DNA of 64,000 nucleotides from Kitagawia praeruptora (taxonomy: Eukaryota; Streptophyta; Magnoliopsida; Apiales; Apiaceae). The stretch lies in assembly GCA_037693485.1 (NCBI GenBank), contig CM075348.1:30994501-31058500 (forward strand). Reading direction: 5' to 3'. This document shows, one piece after another, positions 60,401-64,000 of this stretch (its first letter is position 1; each line of letters starts with the position of its first letter). Position numbers and translations under genes: made by a program. The notes beneath the pieces are model-generated. The model saw only the letters and a program-made list of their open reading frames with translations. It was not told the DNA's origin and ran no database searches.

Positions 60401-63085
60401 CTGGTGTTGGTTGAGTTGTCCTGGATGGTCATGTTATAGCTAAAATTTGCTTGTAGTAGTTATGAAGCTGTCAGGATTAAGATATATTACCGATGCTATT
60501 AACATTTGCAATTGTATTGTCAAAGCCACAAATTGATCAAGCATTATTTGAGCTGCAGGTCTCGCGAAATGCTGATAATCATCCCGCATTTCTTGCTGTA
60601 TATAACATGGAGACAACTGAAGTAATTGCTTTTTATCAGGTATCTTGTGGCTGCTTATTGTCTGATACTTCTTTCACAGTTTGAAGGCTAAATACTGACA
60701 CAATTTTCGGATATCTCTAGAACTCAGTTGATGAACTATATTTATTGTTTGAACAATTCTGCGACCACTTTCATGTGACATCAAAAAGATCACTGTATAT
60801 GAATTTCATATCATCTCATTCTAACAACATTCATGCCCGTGAGCAAGTTAGGTCTAATAAGAATAAAGCTACCAGCTTACCCCAGGTAACATCTGAAACT
60901 GTTTCAGCATCTAACTGTTCATGTCTTTCATATTATCATTTCTTATATGCCAGATATTCTATGGTAATTTCTAAATGCTACAGTTCTTGAAGAAGATGCT
61001 GTCTTCTTTGCCATACTGCTCCCAGTCACAGAGTCCTTCCCCATATTTCGACCAGTCTCTTTTTCGATATGATGAGAAGGTTTGGTTCCAGATCTTTAAT
61101 CTTTTGTTTGCCTCTTATTTTTAAGATGAGTAGCGAGGTGGTTTTTTTAAAAGCTGTGTGGGAGTTCAGGTCTTTGCACCAAAAAAAAAGTGGATGAATA
61201 TTTTGGTCCCAGTTTTAATTGAAAATAAGTGGGCCAATAATCAGAAACATAAAAATATAAACTGGACTACATAATTATCTTTTAGTGTTTGAAGGCTGTC
61301 GTCTTATCTTGTACTTCAATTTATTACTTCCTATCGCAGCTAATTTCTGCGACTGAAAGACATAGACAGTGTACTGATCACCCCATCAAGTTCATTTCAA
61401 GACAGTCGAATACCCTCAAATTTAAGATAAAACCAGGTATGGCACTGAAATACTATATTCATTAATTATGGTGTAGATCTAACTGCTTTAGAGAGGGCCA
61501 AATTGATTATTTGAGATTCAAGTGGCCTGGATATGATTTTATATATTCATTAATTATGGTGTAGATCTAAATGCTTTTGTGTTCAATGTCCATGTGAGTG
61601 TACTATTTTTTATACTAGATTAGTCCCGTCACCCGTGTGATGCCAGTAAATTAAAAAGGTTAATAATTACATAATATACATTTATTAATTAAAATAAATC
61701 ATATCTATCTATACTATACTATTATAAGCAAACTACGGTATATTTGGTTGGTTGGTAGTTTGGTCACTTTATTTGGTACACTCAATAATAGCCGTTAGAT
61801 TGTAAGTTAAATAAAAAAGAACCGTCGGATGTAATGCTAAAAGAATATTCTTTTTGTAATGCTAAAAGAATATTCTTTTTATAATATAAAAAATATTCTT
61901 ATAAGTTCAAGGGTCGAATCCCGTCAATAACATATTATTATTATTGAACATTTATATCATGTTATAAACTACTCCTAAAAGTTCAAGGTTATTCGATTCC
62001 CGTCAATAACATATTTTAGTTAAAAATTTATATTATCTATTTTCACCACATTATTATTAAACATTTATATTATATTATAAACTACTACAATAATTTCAAG
62101 GTTCAATTCCCGTTAACAACATATTAAATTTAAAAAGTATTTATCTATTTTCAATATACAAGCAAAAAACTATCATTTAGAATACTATCAATTACGTTTT
62201 ATTATATTTTATTATATATTTTTTTATTTTTTTACTAATTAAAAAGAAAATATTAAAATTATGAATAATAAGATGAAAAATATCAAATATTAAGATAAAA
62301 ATATTTAAAATATTCTGTGCATCGCACGGGCTATATTAAGATAAAAATATTTAAAATATTATGTGCATCGCACGGGTTATAAGCTAGTATAACTAACATG
62401 AATGGTTAGTCAGCGATGTTAGTGGTCTCTTATAATATATTTTGAGTGTACTGCAATTATATGTCGGCTTAACTAGTACTTTAACATGATTGATACAATA
62501 TATGTCCAGATATATGTATTTTGTATTCAAATAAATTTTTGGTGTTTAACACTGACTTTAAAATTTCAATGATTCAAAATTCTTAATCTTATAAAGGAAT
62601 ATTTGACTAATTCCCACTTAAATCTATACTGATTTTATAATTTAGATATAATTTTCAGTAAAAAAAACATTTGTAAATTTGTCTACAAATTTACAAATGT
62701 TTAAATGATAATTCAAAATTTTGATTATGAATATCTGTTCTTTTAGAAAATTTTAATTATTGTTGCAAAAAAATTTCTTTTGCTACATCAAATACTATTA
62801 TTAACATTTGATAGACGAGGTTTTTAGCTGGCATTATTCTAGTTCTAGGCAGGAAAGAAAATATATAAGCTGAAAGCCTAATTGTTAAACCAATTTACAC
62901 TGTTTTAAAATATCTAACATTCTTGTTGAATTATGTTGGTATTAGGACCTGAAGTTGGTACTGCAGATGGTCGAGTAAAGAAGATATCCTCATTTCTTTT
63001 CCATCCGTTTTTACCTCTGGCACTCTCCATCCAGCAAACTTGGTCTTTGCAGCCAGCTGTTGTAAATATTCATTTCCGAAGATAA
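53767..63085 (+). CDS. DET1: DET1, light-signalling repressor (11 exons, 538 aa)
   Basis: DET1 acts in the nucleus with COP10 and DDB1 (CDD complex), linked to CUL4 ubiquitin ligases, to repress photomorphogenesis. Exons: 53767-53847, 54879-55306, 55434-55662, 56302-56475, 59216-59284, 59413-59469, 60559-60639, 60721-60885, 60984-61079, 61340-61436, 62946-63085. Together they give one open frame of 538 codons plus stop, close to the Arabidopsis length of about 543. Recognisable blocks include R-K-F-T-E-D-G, S-F-S-R-N-H-Q, G-V-F-L-Y-D-D-L-L-A, I-K-F-G-S-V-D-G-G, H-P-A-F-L-A-V-Y-N-M-E-T-T and a C-terminus V-N-I-H-F-R-R. All introns are GT-AG except intron 3, which needs a GC donor. Introns 4 (2.74 kb) and 10 (1.51 kb) are long and hold repeats. 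Confidence 0.95.
53854..54047. repeat. (CT)n microsatellite in DET1 intron 1
   Basis: About 190 bases of CT repeats with occasional CCC, TTT and CCA interruptions, starting only seven bases after the exon 1 donor site. All open frames over it are artefacts. Confidence 0.95.
57252..57416. repeat. (AAT)n microsatellite in DET1 intron 4
   Basis: Two AAT-type runs, about 57258-57307 and 57333-57411, separated by an A-rich and AACGAT interruption. Length polymorphism between individuals is expected. Confidence 0.95.
57600..57890. repeat. Repeat with short palindromes in DET1 intron 4
   Basis: Contains ACTCCACT-related elements and a hairpin ATACTCCATTGCAGTGGAGTAT (two parts: ATACTCCA, a six-base loop, TGGAGTAT). 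The flanks carry AACCAAAATACC and GGTATTTTGGG, which are inverse to each other at about 57593 and 57836-57876. This looks like a small mobile element with inverted ends, unassigned. Confidence 0.55.
61614..61645 (-). mobile_element. Helitron-like 3' terminus on the minus strand
   Basis: On the plus strand ACTAGATTAGTCCCGTCACC is followed by CGTGTGATGCC. Read on the minus strand this is a GC-rich hairpin-like stretch ending in CTAGT, typical of plant Helitron 3' ends. The rest of that element would lie to the right and may be interrupted by the element at 61708. Confidence 0.55.
61708..62387 (+). mobile_element. Non-autonomous Helitron in DET1 intron 10
   Basis: It starts TCTATACTATACTATTATAA, preceded by A. 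It ends with a GTGCATCGCACGGG stretch and CTAG at 62384-62387, followed by T, as expected for insertion between A and T. The terminal segment is present twice in tandem (about 62290-62330 and 62345-62387). It has no coding capacity. A GGGTCGAATCCCG stretch lies at about 61910. About 680 bp long, it accounts for nearly half of intron 10. Confidence 0.8.
62662..62703. repeat. Near-perfect palindrome in DET1 intron 10
   Basis: AACATTTGTAAATTTG and CAAATTTACAAATGTT flank the four bases TCTA. It forms an AT-rich hairpin of about 16 bp. There is no further structure around it that I could tie to an element. Confidence 0.7.
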
Positions 63086-64000
63086 TGGTCATCATTTTTT
63101 GTCCTTGGGATTACCCATCCATTTCCCAACCATGACATCCTTGCCTAATTTAAATTTCTAAATTTAGGACTGTATATGGTCAATTGCTTGTGGCTGTATA
63201 TTTGCTGTAATTGTGCAAACAAATAATGTGATAATGTCATAGAGTAGAAATGATAGTGCTGACATATTAGAAGTTTAGTGCATAAAATTTCGAATTTTGC
63301 TTGTATCAACACAGCGGGGGTGCGTCTAGAGAAGACGTTAAAAAAACAAATTTGACTATCCAAGCTTATGCTTGCAGAAATCTTATTGTCAATGATCGGT
63401 TGTAAATTTACAATCCTGCCTTTTTTCAGTTTGGTTATACTTTACAATGAGTATTGGGTGGCTAATTAGTTCAACCTCATCAAATATATATTGTGACATT
63501 GTCTTAGCCCCACCATTGATAGTGCTGATATATTGGTAATGTTTTATCACAATACTTTTGTTCTACTACTTGCACCTGGCAGAGAAAGCGGCGTGAGATC
63601 ATTTCTGTAAAGAATGAACAAGAAGAAACTTGACCATCAAAGCTTTTGCTTAGAAGCTAAGAAAACCAAAATATAAAAAAAAAAATGGAAAGGGGAAGGG
63701 GGAAAAGCAATTGTGATAAAGTTGCCATCAAGCCTTACTGGATGAATGTTTGTAAAGCTGAGGAGAGCTTGCCCACTAGAATGGTGAACACCGTTTCCAC
63801 TTCCGCATAACATTTCACTCACATGCATGCATGATTATTGACAAGCAAGGTGTCTAGTTTATTGTTGGTGCGCCTCTTTAATAATTGTGCAGATGGTTGC
63901 ATATTAGGAATTAAGATGAACATGAATTATAATTACTTCTTTTTAAATGTGTGGTTGAATTAGATTTGTATTTTGGATACATCTACGATAATGATAAACT
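63086..64000 (+). other. DET1 3' UTR and downstream DNA
   Basis: The sequence after the DET1 stop contains no recognised gene. Several AATAAT and AATAAA-like signals are scattered, for example near 63221, but none is decisive, so the 3' UTR end is not placed. An A-rich run lies at 63675-63685. Confidence 0.5.

Overview
The window is nuclear DNA of a flowering plant, most likely a eudicot. It has AT-rich intergenic DNA, spliced genes with plant-type introns, layered LTR retrotransposons, Helitron-like and foldback elements, and a fragment of the plastid gene ycf2. No species can be named from the sequence alone. Only two host genes look intact: a plastid BolA-like gene (21583-25231, 3 exons, 174 aa) and DET1 (53767-63085, 11 exons, 538 aa). 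Nearly everything else is mobile DNA or its debris.

Layout. 1-4350: partial Athila-type Gypsy element on the minus strand (gag-protease, tRNA-Asp-type primer site, truncated LTR). 4351-13934: a decayed Copia element on the plus strand. Its 5' LTR is cut off at the Athila junction, its LTR-leader-gag start is tandemly duplicated (about 1.21 kb), and an Athila-family solo LTR with a perfect 5-bp target duplication sits between its pol and its 3' LTR. 13935-21400: Helitron-like debris with several tandem duplications, tRNA-like modules and one fragment resembling a ribosome-inactivating protein. 21583-25231: BolA gene with two foldback elements in intron 2. 26300-28800: an A-tailed retroposon with a 17-bp target duplication, then a foldback element with a second element nested in its terminus, both with exact target duplications.

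28810-44092: a P5A-type ATPase pseudogene on the minus strand, split by a 13.4-kb Tat/Retand-type Gypsy element (29180-42542, target duplication CAAGA, LTRs about 2% diverged). This element carries broken gag-pol with two RNase H domains on the minus strand. On the opposite strand it carries a spliced, now broken, acidic and coiled-coil gene and a small intact 100-codon gene with its own TATA box and poly(A) signal. It also holds three tandem-repeat arrays, one of which makes seven small hairpins. 44165-44389: ycf2-derived insertion. 44373-48512: a nearly 2-kb-armed inverted duplication of a hAT-type transposase gene around a 54-nt spacer, a candidate source of long hairpin RNA. 48513-53400: AT-rich intergenic DNA with a 658-bp tandem duplication.

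How it works together. BolA proteins partner plastid monothiol glutaredoxins in iron-sulfur and redox handling. DET1 works in the nucleus in the COP10-DDB1-DET1 (CDD) complex that represses photomorphogenesis. They are not functionally linked. DET1 has an apparent GC-AG intron, long CT and AAT microsatellites in introns 1 and 4, and a non-autonomous Helitron in intron 10.
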